NCBI RefSeq assembly: GCF_023806465.1 | Contig: NZ_JAMSLS010000003.1 | Coordinates: forward strand, 310,001-374,000 | DNA length: 64,000 nucleotides | Origin: Thermomicrobium sp. CFH 73360 | GTDB lineage: Bacteria > Chloroflexota > Chloroflexia > Thermomicrobiales > Thermomicrobiaceae | Direction of reading: 5' to 3' | Shown: positions 54,129 through 63,699 of the stretch, in pieces | Numbering within the stretch: the first letter of the stretch is position 1 | Layout: every line of letters begins with the position of its first letter | The notes under the pieces: generated by a model | The model's input: the letters and a program-made list of their open reading frames with translations, nothing else | The model's database searches: none | What the model was told of the DNA's origin: nothing | Position numbers and translations under genes: made by a program

Positions 54129-54555
54129 TGTCCGTTCCGTCCGCAAGCGCTCCTTTTCTCCTGTCTCGACGATAGCCAAACCAGGATGAGGAGTTGTAAA
54201 CAAGTGATGAATCTCAGGCGCGCTTGGTGCCGTCTCAGCTGCGTAGGGAGACTAGAAAAGTTTGGTATCGCAGGGAGTTTTACGAGGGAAGTCAGTTGCA
54301 ACGAATTTTGGGGAGCGAGGACCTGTTGTTCCTCACGGGAGACGTGCAACGTCCCAGAATCTTTTCGACAGACATGGAGAGGCAAGGCTGTCCTCGTTGG
54401 AGGGTCGGGCGATTCCCTCGGGTGATGCATCGATTTGCCGTTGGGTCCAGTTGCGTCGTACCGTCCTGCATGCCCGTGAAAGCTCGGGTGGTCTCGGCGG
54501 CGTGGTGGGATTCTGCCCCGCCGCCGTGGCGACGTACGCTCGGCGGCGGAGCTGA
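54129..54555 (-). other. Gap between the P-type ATPase and the 53565 gene
   Basis: No supported gene. Plus-strand frames here are Arg/Ser-rich and lack ribosome sites. Confidence 0.4.
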
Positions 54556-57500
54556 CTACGCCGGGCGCGGACTGAGAACGGCAGAGGGGCGGGGAGCGGG
54601 AAGAGCAGGGAGATCACGGATGAGGGTCGTCGAAAGACGGCTGCTGAGGACTGTGGCAGCCACTGCAACCGCGGTGGCGGCGAGTCCGGTGGGACTGAGC
54701 GGTGCTAAGCCGAGTAGTGCCCGTGCAGGTGGAATGGTCAGGGAGGCCGCAAGGACAAGGGTCGAGGCAGCGACCCCGGTGAGCAGGCTTGGGGTCAGAC
54801 CGCTTCCGGTGATCCCAAGTTCCAAAGCCTGGGCGAGCTGTGCGGCAACAAGGGAGGCAAAACCGATGGTGCTGGCCTCGGCTGGCAGTGCCCGGTACGC
54901 CCAGAGCGTGACAAGTCCAGCGGGAATCGCAGTAGTCGCCGCGCGACGGAGAACATCGATGCGCACGGTGTGGTCAAGCGCCTGCTCACCCTCACGGGCC
55001 AGGTCAGTAAGTCGACGATACCGAGGTTGCTGGAGGGCGATGGCGAGTGCCGGTGGGACGTCGGTGATCATGTTGACCATCAGAACCTGTCGGGTGTTGA
55101 GCGGCGGCGTGACAGTGAACAACGTTGGAATAGCAATCATCCCAAGTTCACCAAGGTTGCCGCCGAGCAGGAGGGCAACAGAGCGCCGCATATTGCGCCA
55201 GAAGCTGCGTCCTTGAACGAGTGCATCGACGATTGCCTCGAAGTCATCACGTGTCAATACGAGGTCAGCAGCCTCGCGGGCGACTGCTGTGCCCCAGCCC
55301 ATCGCGATGCCCACATCGGCGAGTCGGAGGGCGGGGGCGTCATTCACCCCGTCGCCGGTCATAGCCACCACATCGCCATGCGCTCGCAGCAGCTGCACAA
55401 TTCGCAGCTTGTCGAGCGGTGTGGCTCGAGCGACGACACTGGCCTGTGCGAGGCGTTCGACGAGGGTATGGTCCTCCAGCTCACGCAAGAGTGAGGCATT
55501 GAGGATCCGTTCCGGACCGACCGGGAGACCGGCCTCCCGGGCGATCGCCTCAGCGGTTGCCGGATGATCACCGGTGATCATTAAGACGCGAACGCCGGCC
55601 TCGTGACAACGACGAACTGCATCAGGAACACGAGGGCGCAGGGCATCAGCGATGCCGATGAGTCCAAGGACGACAAGGTCGCGCGGGTCGTCGAGCGGTA
55701 TTGTGGCTGGTCCCTCGACCACGAGGAGTACCCGAAGACCATCTTGGGCTAGGCGTAAAGCTGCCTCGTGCAGTGACTGGAGGCGACCGGGATCGCATGG
55801 GGAGTCAGAACCATCGGCGAGACGCACCGCGACGCAGCGCGGCAGAAGATATTCATGACTTCCCTTAATGACCACGCGCTCGCGCATGCGGACGGCGTGG
55901 TAGGGTCGCAACGAGTCGAAGGGGAGCTCCTCTAGACGCTCGTCTCCGCCGTTGACCCCCGGGAGCTCAAGCAGGCGGGCTGCCTCGATGATCGCCGCGT
56001 CGGTGGCATGAGCCAATGCGTCTTTCCGGTCGAGTGCCGGGCTGGCAAGGAGAGCGGCGGCGATCACCTGCCGTGCTCCTGGCGAGCAGGTTGGAGACAG
56101 TTCTTCATCGGATCCATCGCTGACAATTCGCCGGACACTCATGCGACCATAGGTCAGCGTGCCGGTCTTGTCGACGCAGACGACATTGACACGGCCCAGG
56201 GCTTCGACTGCTGACAACTGGCGGACCAGGATTCCCCGTTGGGCGAGACGACGTGCGGTCGCTGCCTCGCTGAGGCGGCTGAGGAGCGGGAGACCCTCCG
56301 GAACAGCAGCGATGGCGAGACTTGCCCCCAAGGCGAGCTGGCTAGCGACCGGTGCGCCGCGGAGGATGCCGGCGAGTGTGACGAGTGCCCCGGCACCTAA
56401 CGAGATGGGGAGGCTCAGGCGAGTGTACTGGGCCAGGCGCTTGGCCAAGTGTTCGCCGGTCATGTCCGACTTGTGGAGCGCACGTTGCGCAGCGCCGAGA
56501 CGTGTCGCTTCGCCAGTCGCGATGACAACTGCAGTGGCGTTGCCACTCAGGATATCGGTGCCGGCGAGGACGACTGCCCGTTCGTCGGTGGCCGTGGCAT
56601 CTTTGATGACCGGAAGCGACTCCCCAGTCAATGCAGATTCATCGACGAGTAGGTTGTCAGCCATCAGGAGTCGTGCATCGGCAGGAACGCGATCGCCGAA
56701 CGCAAGGCGGATCACGTCGCCGGGGACGAGTTCGGTGGCTGGCAGGGTAACTTCCTGACCATCGCGCAGGACACGCGCTGGGGGCGCGGAGAGTTCGGCG
56801 AGCTGAACAGCGGCGCGTGAGACACGCTGCTCCTGCCAAGCTCCGACCGCCACATTGAAAATGAGTGTTCCAGTGATGATGGCGACATCGAGTGATGCGC
56901 CAACGGCAAGTGAAAGGCCAGCACCCGCCGCCATGATCGCGAGAAGCGGAGAACTAAGCTGGCTGATCAAGGCACGGATCCACGGTCCTTCAGTCGACTC
57001 GAAGGAGGGGGCACTGCGACGTTGCCGCACCTCAGCGCTCGTGAGGCCCTCAGGCCGGCTATTGAGGAGGGTAAGCGTTTCACTGGGAGACTGCGCGCCC
57101 CAACGCTCCGGCTCCGGGTCTATGAAGGGAAGTGCCGTCTGGCGCTCTCCGCCCCAGAGGCGGGCCCAGCCAGTGAGGAGTGCAAGGAATGCGCCGCCAC
57201 CGACGACGAGACCGACGAGGATTGGAGATGGTGTCGCACCAAGCCCGACGCCGAGAGCGAGGGCATTAGCGGCCAGGGAGAAGACGACGCTGTCGCGAAC
57301 GGCAGCATCCCGTCGCTGTCCCGTCTCAAGCAGGTTCGCCAAAGCGCCCAGATCCGGGATCAGGACATCCACCGGAATGTCCACTGGGTGGCGGGACGAC
57401 GTGAGCAGCGCGGAGTAGTGTGCGGCAGCGAAGGCGCGACCAGCAGTACCGTGGTCAGCGACGTAGAGGACAATCTCGCCACGGGTCCGGAGCGTGGTTA

Positions 57501-59385
57501 CTAGCCCAACCGGGTCATTATTCTGGATGATGGCGAGGCCAGTTGTCTCCAGCCACGGAGGAACTTCACCATCTGATATGCGGACGAATAGTTGAGTGCC
57601 GACGCGTTTGGCGGTCTCGTGCAACGTGGCAAGATGTCGGCGCAGCTTGGGGCGTAATGGCAAGAGGGCAACTAGATGGTCATCGTGTCCCTCGAACAGG
57701 CCAAGGACAAGCGGTGCGTCCCGGAGCGCTGCCAAGACCTCTGGGGGGAGGCTGTGAAATTTGTCCAGATTGATGACAGCAAGACGAAAACGGTCGGGGT
57801 CCAAACCGTTGAGGTGACCATGAGATACGGGAAGGGCGGTCCGCCATGGCGTGTCAGTGGCCAAACGCGTGGCGAGAGTCAAGACACTCCCAACTGTGAG
57901 CTGGTCAGTGAGGAGCAGGCAGCGGTCGAGTTCCAGCCCCTCGATGAGCAAGCCTGGATGGTCGAAGAGAAGGACGGTCGGGCGTGTCAGGCGACGATGG
58001 GGCCGTAAGGCGGTAACGAGAGCCCCACCACGGAGGGCGCGAGCGACGGCGCCGAGGTCAGCTGCTTCAGCCCCGATGAGTGCCGTGCGAGCGTTGACAA
58101 GGACCAGCGCACGCGCAGCTGCCGTGAGGGAGCGTGTCACGAGCCCAGCGAAACCGGCGTACGCGAAGGCGACAGGGGTAATAAAACGGAGGTACCAGCG
58201 GAGAAGAGGGGGATGGGGCTCGCTCGTCGAAAATGGTTCTGTTGGCGGTGGGGCGAGTAGGAGGCCGGTCAGCTCGCCACCAAGCACGAGGGAACCGGCA
58301 GGGAGACGGCGAAGTGGGCGGACATGCTCGATGTGACCGTCCGGGTATAGGACTTCGCCGCTACCGCGTTCGATCCGGCAGTCGAAGGGGCTTCGGTCAC
58401 CCGGACGCAGTGTGATGCGCACTGTTGGTCGAGCGACGCGGGACCGCAGGAGCTCCGACTCGTAGCGCTGCCAGGCGCGGCGCCAGGGGAGGAGAGCGGA
58501 GAGGAGCCGCAACGACTCCGTGAGGCTGACGAGGAGTCCGAGCTGTTGATTGTTCGCTGTCTGAGCCAGGATACTGACGGAGCTTGTGGAGACGTCCGCG
58601 GCTACTGGACCAAGGACGCGCCGCAGCCCTTCCCGGAAAGCGGGAAAGCCGCGGAGGACGGTGACGGTGTCTGCAGCAAGCCCGGGGAGCGGGCTCGTGG
58701 TAAGTGGCCCAATGCCGAGAAGTTGGCGCGCGGCAAGAAACGCGAGAGCACCGGCCGTTGCGGCCGTGCGCCAGGCCGCGTAGAGCAGTGGTCCGCAGTC
58801 AGTGGGGACAACTGTGCGGCGCACGGTTGGTGGTTCTTCAGGCAGCGAAATCCCGCTGATCGTTTCGAGGATCGAATCAAGGTCGACCGTTTCGATTTCG
58901 TGCTCCACCAGGAGGCGACCGGTGGTAACGCTGGCGCGGGCCACCCGGACGCCGGCTTGTTCGAGGGTCTCTTCAATCTGACGAGCGAGTGCATCGTTGC
59001 CTTCAAGCCCGGGGATACGGAGTCGAAGGCGCTGCCAATGGTGGCCCTGACTGTCAACGCGGAGTGTGCGATGCTCGATCGACGCGCGCTGGGCGTTCGA
59101 GGGAGCTAGCTCGAGGGACGTGGCGCTCGCTGGACTTGCGGCATCGGTGAGGGCGTGTTCGATGGCCTGCTGAATTTCCCCGTCCGATGTGCTCTGCGGG
59201 TCGAAGCGGACGAGGACACTTCCCGTGAGAGGATCTGTCCGAACCTCGAGGATCCCCGGTTGGCGGAGTCTCTGCGGCAGACCGCTGAGTCTGCCCCGCT
59301 GGTCGATCGCAATGCGAAATCGCACACGGCCAGGCAACCGGTGGGCAACACGGACCACCGGCACACCCACAGTGGTGTCACTCAT
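54556..59385 (-). CDS. Giant double P-type ATPase (CtpI-like) with inactive N-terminal half
   Basis: 1609 residues, about twice a normal P-type ATPase and similar in size and layout to mycobacterial CtpI. Two HMA-like domains (about 10-70 and 120-175, starting HRLPGRVRFRI) lack CxxC. A first ATPase-like half follows (about 190-745), with actuator-like and membrane parts, but its phosphorylation site reads Asp475-His-Pro-Gly instead of DKTGT. The second half is a complete P2-like pump: LTGES at 919-923, phosphorylated Asp1072 in DKTGTLT, TGDGVND at 1343-1349, and C-terminal helices. Transported ion unknown. Preceded by two small companion genes. Confidence 0.93.
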   Translation of the reverse strand: MSDTTVGVPVVRVAHRLPGRVRFRIAIDQRGRLSGLPQRLRQPGILEVRTDPLTGSVLVRFDPQSTSDGEIQQAIEHALTDAASPASATSLELAPSNAQRASIEHRTLRVDSQGHHWQRLRLRIPGLEGNDALARQIEETLEQAGVRVARASVTTGRLLVEHEIETVDLDSILETISGISLPEEPPTVRRTVVPTDCGPLLYAAWRTAATAGALAFLAARQLLGIGPLTTSPLPGLAADTVTVLRGFPAFREGLRRVLGPVAADVSTSSVSILAQTANNQQLGLLVSLTESLRLLSALLPWRRAWQRYESELLRSRVARPTVRITLRPGDRSPFDCRIERGSGEVLYPDGHIEHVRPLRRLPAGSLVLGGELTGLLLAPPPTEPFSTSEPHPPLLRWYLRFITPVAFAYAGFAGLVTRSLTAAARALVLVNARTALIGAEAADLGAVARALRGGALVTALRPHRRLTRPTVLLFDHPGLLIEGLELDRCLLLTDQLTVGSVLTLATRLATDTPWRTALPVSHGHLNGLDPDRFRLAVINLDKFHSLPPEVLAALRDAPLVLGLFEGHDDHLVALLPLRPKLRRHLATLHETAKRVGTQLFVRISDGEVPPWLETTGLAIIQNNDPVGLVTTLRTRGEIVLYVADHGTAGRAFAAAHYSALLTSSRHPVDIPVDVLIPDLGALANLLETGQRRDAAVRDSVVFSLAANALALGVGLGATPSPILVGLVVGGGAFLALLTGWARLWGGERQTALPFIDPEPERWGAQSPSETLTLLNSRPEGLTSAEVRQRRSAPSFESTEGPWIRALISQLSSPLLAIMAAGAGLSLAVGASLDVAIITGTLIFNVAVGAWQEQRVSRAAVQLAELSAPPARVLRDGQEVTLPATELVPGDVIRLAFGDRVPADARLLMADNLLVDESALTGESLPVIKDATATDERAVVLAGTDILSGNATAVVIATGEATRLGAAQRALHKSDMTGEHLAKRLAQYTRLSLPISLGAGALVTLAGILRGAPVASQLALGASLAIAAVPEGLPLLSRLSEAATARRLAQRGILVRQLSAVEALGRVNVVCVDKTGTLTYGRMSVRRIVSDGSDEELSPTCSPGARQVIAAALLASPALDRKDALAHATDAAIIEAARLLELPGVNGGDERLEELPFDSLRPYHAVRMRERVVIKGSHEYLLPRCVAVRLADGSDSPCDPGRLQSLHEAALRLAQDGLRVLLVVEGPATIPLDDPRDLVVLGLIGIADALRPRVPDAVRRCHEAGVRVLMITGDHPATAEAIAREAGLPVGPERILNASLLRELEDHTLVERLAQASVVARATPLDKLRIVQLLRAHGDVVAMTGDGVNDAPALRLADVGIAMGWGTAVAREAADLVLTRDDFEAIVDALVQGRSFWRNMRRSVALLLGGNLGELGMIAIPTLFTVTPPLNTRQVLMVNMITDVPPALAIALQQPRYRRLTDLAREGEQALDHTVRIDVLRRAATTAIPAGLVTLWAYRALPAEASTIGFASLVAAQLAQALELGITGSGLTPSLLTGVAASTLVLAASLTIPPARALLGLAPLSPTGLAATAVAVAATVLSSRLSTTLIRDLPALPAPRPSAVLSPRPA

Positions 59386-59415
59386 CTCTGACGAACCCCC
59401 GGATGGCTTCGCGTC

Positions 59416-59850
59416 CTAGCGCTGCGCGCCGGACCGCCGCCGTACCTCGCCGCGCCACTGGCTCCGGACTGCCTCGGCCTCGGCGACGAGATCTTCTACT
59501 TCCTCACGGGCGCGAGCGACAAGCTTGCGGACACGCTGCGCCAGTACGGTACCGAAGGCTGCGCCCCACACGAGCGCCTCGTCGAGCATCTGCTCTGCCC
59601 GAAGCACAGCCACCGGTGGGGCTGTCGGCGTGCCGCCATCACTCGGCGATGATGACGACGACGTCCCCGTTTCCGAAGTGGACTCGGATAACTCCGCAGC
59701 GCGTGTTTCTGTCACACTGGCTTCTCCGCTCGCGCGTGCCGCGCGGCGGGCACTCCTGGGTGGCGTCGTGTCGGCTTGCGCAGCACTGGCCGCGCCCTCA
59801 GCTGCGGCATGCCCGTTTTGCTCGGGTGGTGTCTCTCCTTCTGGCTGCAT
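59416..59850 (-). CDS. Small companion protein with disordered N-terminus and amphipathic helices
   Basis: 144 residues from ATG at 59850 (a TTG at 59880 is less likely). The first about 90 residues are low complexity (Glu/Ala/Ser/Thr/Pro). The C-terminus forms a helical region (MLDEALVWGAAFGTVLAQ, then VARAREEVEDLVAEAEAVR). The helical end recalls small proteins found beside CtpI/CtpV-like ATPases, but I cannot assign a family. Lies 30 bp upstream of the ATPase on the same strand. Confidence 0.6.
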   Translation of the reverse strand: MQPEGETPPEQNGHAAAEGAASAAQADTTPPRSARRAARASGEASVTETRAAELSESTSETGTSSSSSPSDGGTPTAPPVAVLRAEQMLDEALVWGAAFGTVLAQRVRKLVARAREEVEDLVAEAEAVRSQWRGEVRRRSGAQR

Positions 59851-59881
59851 GGTGTACTCACCCTGCACGGTGACCCCCAAG

Positions 59882-60112
59882 TCAGTTGAGGTTGATCTGT
59901 GAAGCAGGACGCGCTCGAGTCACTGCTGCGGTAAAGCCCGCGCGTGTTCCCTGGAGAAGCGAGCGTCCGGCCTCGACTGCAGTGAGAATCCCGGCAAGGC
60001 CGTAGACGACACCACGCCGAACGACGCGGCGTGCACGCGGTGAGAGAATCAACGCGGTTGCCGCAATCGCCACCGCGGTTTCGGTCTCGACGTAGTCCTC
60101 AAGGTCGAACAT
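59882..60112 (-). CDS. Small membrane-associated protein of the P-type ATPase cassette
   Basis: 76 residues from ATG at 60112 with AAGGGGG upstream. One hydrophobic segment (ETAVAIAATALILSP) followed by a basic patch RARRVVRRGVVYGLAGILTAVEAGRS. This hydrophobic-then-basic plan is typical of small DUF5132-like proteins next to CtpI-type ATPases; the resemblance is by eye only. First gene of the cassette. Confidence 0.6.
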   Translation of the reverse strand: MFDLEDYVETETAVAIAATALILSPRARRVVRRGVVYGLAGILTAVEAGRSLLQGTRAGFTAAVTRARPASQINLN

Positions 60113-60428
60113 CAGATCCCCCTTCCGAAACGCAGCCCCATGCACTGATCTGAGAGAAGGACAACAACTCCCTACTCCTCCACGGGAGCTAGCCTTCGTC
60201 GCTTGAGCCTCAACAGTATGGTCAGAGCGGCGCAGCAAATTGTTAAAAATTTGTGAATACCACGCGCCGCATGTCCGTGTGGTCAACAGTATATGGCAAC
60301 TCCTCTCACTTAACAAGAGGTATCGGCGGTACACGCTCGGGATCACACAGGACAGCGCTGCCTGCTGTGCCTGTCACCAGCCGATGCAGCGGGAATGAAC
60401 ATGCGTTGGCAGTCAGAGCAGCTGACAC
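60113..60428 (-). other. Upstream region of the ATPase cassette
   Basis: No gene. An AT-rich patch at 60236-60260 (gttaaaaatttgtgaatac) stands out from the GC-rich surroundings and could contain the cassette promoter. No exact -35/-10 pair assigned. Confidence 0.4.
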
Positions 60429-61232
60429 TCAGGCCTGGCGACTGCGGAGTGCGGCGATGAGCGCACTTATGGCGACAAGTCCGAGAAGAGGGATCACCTC
60501 GCTGCTGTGGGCAGTCACCGTGTCACCAGCCCAGGTAGCGCGGAGGAGCCGAACTGCGGGATCGAGTGGTAGGAAGCGCGCAATCTCGTGGACGCGCTCC
60601 GGGAGGAGTTCGCGCGGCATTGCCGCGCCGGTGAGGAAAATCATCGGGTAGAGGAGCACCATGCCGACGATCTGGGCAGAAGCTGAAGTCGGGAGGAACA
60701 TCCCGAGCGCGAAGCCGAGGGAGAAGAGCGCGGCTGCACTCAGGAGAAACGCGAGTGCGACGCTCACCGCGTCACCACCAAAGCGTAGTCCGTAGACAAG
60801 GCGTGCGACGATGAGGAGCAGCGTCATGCCAAGCAGTGTGAGCACGAGCGTTGTGACGAGTTCGGCCAGAAGGAGTTGGAGCCAGCTGACGGGGGTGATG
60901 GAGAGCCGTCGCAGAATACCTCGTTCACGCAAACTGGCGAGGTGCACCGGCAGGGAGACGAGGCCAATCGTCGCAAGAATCATGGCGGTGTATGCGGGTA
61001 CGGAGACGTCGACCGTCCCGTAGCCCCCGTAGCGTGCTTTCGGCTCGTTCCCGTAGATTGTGCCGAAGATGAGGATGAGGACAGTTGGTAGAAGTAGCGC
61101 AAAGAACGCCGTGTACGGATCACGAATGTACAGCCGTGCCTCCAAGACGACGAGCGTCCGGAGAGCGCGGAACCAGGTGCCGGCAGTGCCGCTGGATCTT
61201 CGGCGTGGTTCAGCGATCGAGGAGTGAGCCAT
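60429..61232 (-). CDS. ABC-2 type transporter permease
   Basis: 267 residues with six hydrophobic helices and the ABC-2 plan: an N-terminal VVLEARLYIRDPYTAFFALLLPTVLILIFG, PAYTAMILATIGLVSLPVHLASLRERGILRRLSITP and a C-terminal MVLLYPMIFLTGAAMPRELLPE. Such permeases export drugs, polysaccharides or lipids together with an ATPase. No ATPase gene is adjacent in this window, so the partner must be elsewhere. Confidence 0.92.
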   Translation of the reverse strand: MAHSSIAEPRRRSSGTAGTWFRALRTLVVLEARLYIRDPYTAFFALLLPTVLILIFGTIYGNEPKARYGGYGTVDVSVPAYTAMILATIGLVSLPVHLASLRERGILRRLSITPVSWLQLLLAELVTTLVLTLLGMTLLLIVARLVYGLRFGGDAVSVALAFLLSAAALFSLGFALGMFLPTSASAQIVGMVLLYPMIFLTGAAMPRELLPERVHEIARFLPLDPAVRLLRATWAGDTVTAHSSEVIPLLGLVAISALIAALRSRQA

Positions 61233-61494
61233 CAGCGTCAGTCTCGGCAGCGACGTCCTGTCAGTGCAGAGAGGGGCGGATGACGCCAGCCGGTGTTCTT
61301 GGATGTGTTTCTTCCTTGCAGGGTTCAGAAGTCACCGCGGCGTCCGTTCCACTGATCCCTCACGGTCAACGACATTATACGGTTGCGAGTGGAGGCGGTT
61401 TCCCCTCGGTGTGGCAGCGGTGCGTTGTTTCCAACTCTCGGGGTAGGCGGTCCGAGGGCATCATGCGCTGCTCGTCTGAGTAGCCAGCAGACTC

Positions 61495-62979
61495 TCAGAG
61501 CGGACGGGTAGCGCACCGCTGGTAGGTGGCCTGCCAGGGGCGCAGCCGTTCGAAGACGGCGCTGGCCGCGAGCACGTCGGCGTCGGCATAGCGGCGGCCA
61601 ACAAGCTGCATACCGATTGGAAGTCCGCCTGTACTGAGGCCAGCCGGAATGGATGCTGCGGGATGGCCAGTGAAGTTGATGGGATAGGTCAGGCACCAAC
61701 CAATGAGCGGATCGACTGGTTGACCGGCGACGACATTGGGGCCGAGCGTGTTTCCGTCGTTTGCGTTCTCCACAGGGAGACATGACAGTGTTGGAGTTAC
61801 CAGGAGATCGTAGTGGGCAAAGAGGTGCTGGAGCGCGTCATAGATTTCAGTTCGCACGCATTGGTCACGATAGAAGTCGAGGGCTGTCATCGCGCGTGTC
61901 CGATCCAACCACTCGAGATACTGAGGCGGGAAATCGTGTCGGTGTTGGCCGAGCAGGTCGAAGCCCTGCTCGCGGAAGTGTTCGAGGGCCAAATGGTTAG
62001 CTGGCATAATGAGGCGGCACCAGAGATCGCTGAGCTCCTGCTGGGGCCGAGTAATGCCGATGCGGACCTCTTCGACGATGGCGCCGGCCTCTTCGAAGGC
62101 GCGGACGGCCTGGCCAACGGTCTCCTGCACCTCTGGTTCGACGGGAAAGATGTCAAGGTTCGGGCTGTACGCGATGCGCCAGCCGCGGATGGAGCGGCGG
62201 GTTGCGGCGACGAAGTCGATTCGCTCCTCGAGGGCAAAGGGATCAAGCGGGTGGTAGCCAGCAAGAGCGGTGAGAACGAGAGCGGCGTCTTCGACGGTGC
62301 GGGTGATCGGTCCCTCGTGTCGAAAGGGAGAGATGCCAGCGAAGGCATTCGGGCGTGAGACGAAGGGCAAACGGCCAGCAGAGGGCTTATACCCGTATAC
62401 GCCGCACCAGGCTGCCGGGATGCGGATGGATCCACCGCCGTCCGTGCCCTCCGCAAAGGGAACGAGCCCATCAGCGACGGCAGCAGCCGCGCCTCCAGAC
62501 GAGCCCCCGGCGTTGAAACGGAGGTCGAAGGGGTTGCGGGTCGGTCCAAACAAGTAGTTATCGGTCGTTCCCCGGAAACCCATGGTTGGACTATTGGTGC
62601 GGCCGAGGATGATGGCACCGGCGCGCTCGATGCGCTCGGTGAAGGGGCAAGCGGTATGTGCCACGTAGTGCCGAAGAGCGCGAATGCCTCCGAAGGTGCT
62701 CGGCCATCCAGGCTTGAAGTCGAAAAGATCCTTGATGGCGGTCGGAACGCCATGCAGCGGGCCAAGTTCCTCACCACGCATGAGCGCCTGCTCGGCCTCA
62801 CGAGCGCGCTGGCGTGCCTCGTCGAACGCGACATAGACGAACGCGTTGAGGCTCGGGTTCCGGTGCTCGATCCGCTCGATGAAAGCGTCGACAACCTCAA
62901 CGGGGGAGAGGTCGCGGCGACGGATCCGGAAAGCGAGTTCGCTTGCGCTTCGATAGGCAAGTTCGTCACGAAGCGACAT
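61495..62979 (-). CDS. Amidase signature family hydrolase
   Basis: 494 residues; GGGGAGG precedes the ATG. Amidase catalytic triad: Lys in PTAIKDLFDF, cis-Ser in FNAGGSSGGAAAAVA and nucleophile Ser in EGTDGGGSIRIPAAWCGVYGYKPS. The C-terminus has PINFTGHPAASIPAG and LPIGMQLVGRRYAD. These enzymes hydrolyse amides; no gatB or gatC is adjacent and the loop sequence is not that of GatA, so a stand-alone amidase is more likely than the tRNA amidotransferase subunit. Confidence 0.95.
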   Translation of the reverse strand: MSLRDELAYRSASELAFRIRRRDLSPVEVVDAFIERIEHRNPSLNAFVYVAFDEARQRAREAEQALMRGEELGPLHGVPTAIKDLFDFKPGWPSTFGGIRALRHYVAHTACPFTERIERAGAIILGRTNSPTMGFRGTTDNYLFGPTRNPFDLRFNAGGSSGGAAAAVADGLVPFAEGTDGGGSIRIPAAWCGVYGYKPSAGRLPFVSRPNAFAGISPFRHEGPITRTVEDAALVLTALAGYHPLDPFALEERIDFVAATRRSIRGWRIAYSPNLDIFPVEPEVQETVGQAVRAFEEAGAIVEEVRIGITRPQQELSDLWCRLIMPANHLALEHFREQGFDLLGQHRHDFPPQYLEWLDRTRAMTALDFYRDQCVRTEIYDALQHLFAHYDLLVTPTLSCLPVENANDGNTLGPNVVAGQPVDPLIGWCLTYPINFTGHPAASIPAGLSTGGLPIGMQLVGRRYADADVLAASAVFERLRPWQATYQRCATRPL

Positions 62980-63699
62980 AGCGCACCTCCCCGAGCAGTC
63001 ACCAATCGGATAGTCATTGCCATGATTTGAGTCAGCCAGTGGACAAGGTCGAGACTTGGATGTACCGGTGCGGTGGATTGTCGCAGAGCCATAGCTGTCG
63101 AGTCAATGAGCTGAGGGGAGAACGCGCGGTCGGCATCGTTACGAGAGAGATGACGTTCCAGTGGTGTGTGCTGTCTTGCCCACGAGGGAGACGCATGGTC
63201 GCACCGGGGACGTGAGTGGTCCAGGCGATCGGGAAGACAGAGAGCGATCCAGAGAGGTTGCCTGATACGAAGCCGCGGGCAGTGACTGTGTTCGCAGCGC
63301 AAGGGGATTCACGATGTTTCGGCTGCGTGACCGAGGCTCGGACCAGTCTTGCTGCACCGAGTGTAATGGGAAGACCGCAGGAGGTGAGTGGGATGGAAGG
63401 TGAGCCCCCGGCAACGGCTTACTGGATGCGCTGCAGTACGTTCGTGAGCTGGTCACCAGGCCCAGAAGATGCTTGTGGGTACGGCACACAGATCGTTTTA
63501 CGGGAACTGAGCGAGAGCACCACTGGTCGCTGCGGTGGGGGGCGTGGTCCTCGTCGACTCCGCCGGCGCATGGAGCAAAGATGGCGTCCTCGTGCAGGGC
63601 AAGCCTAGGCTGGAGAAAACGGGCAGTCAGGCATGGAGGTGGGCTCCTGCAGGAGGCCCATGTCCGGCTTCAAAGTAGGAAGGGGCAGGGCAGTGGCTC
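62980..63699 (-). other. Gene-free stretch
   Basis: Upstream of the amidase and downstream of the partial gene at the right edge. Open frames up to 130 codons look random. No repeats or strong hairpins. Confidence 0.45.

Noticed and set aside
61233-61494. ABC ATPase remnant upstream of the ABC-2 permease
   Set aside because: The region is only 262 bp and shows no Walker or signature motif in any frame.
61887-63302. 471-codon minus-strand open frame
   Set aside because: Ser/Arg/Pro-rich out-of-frame shadow of the amidase gene on the same strand.
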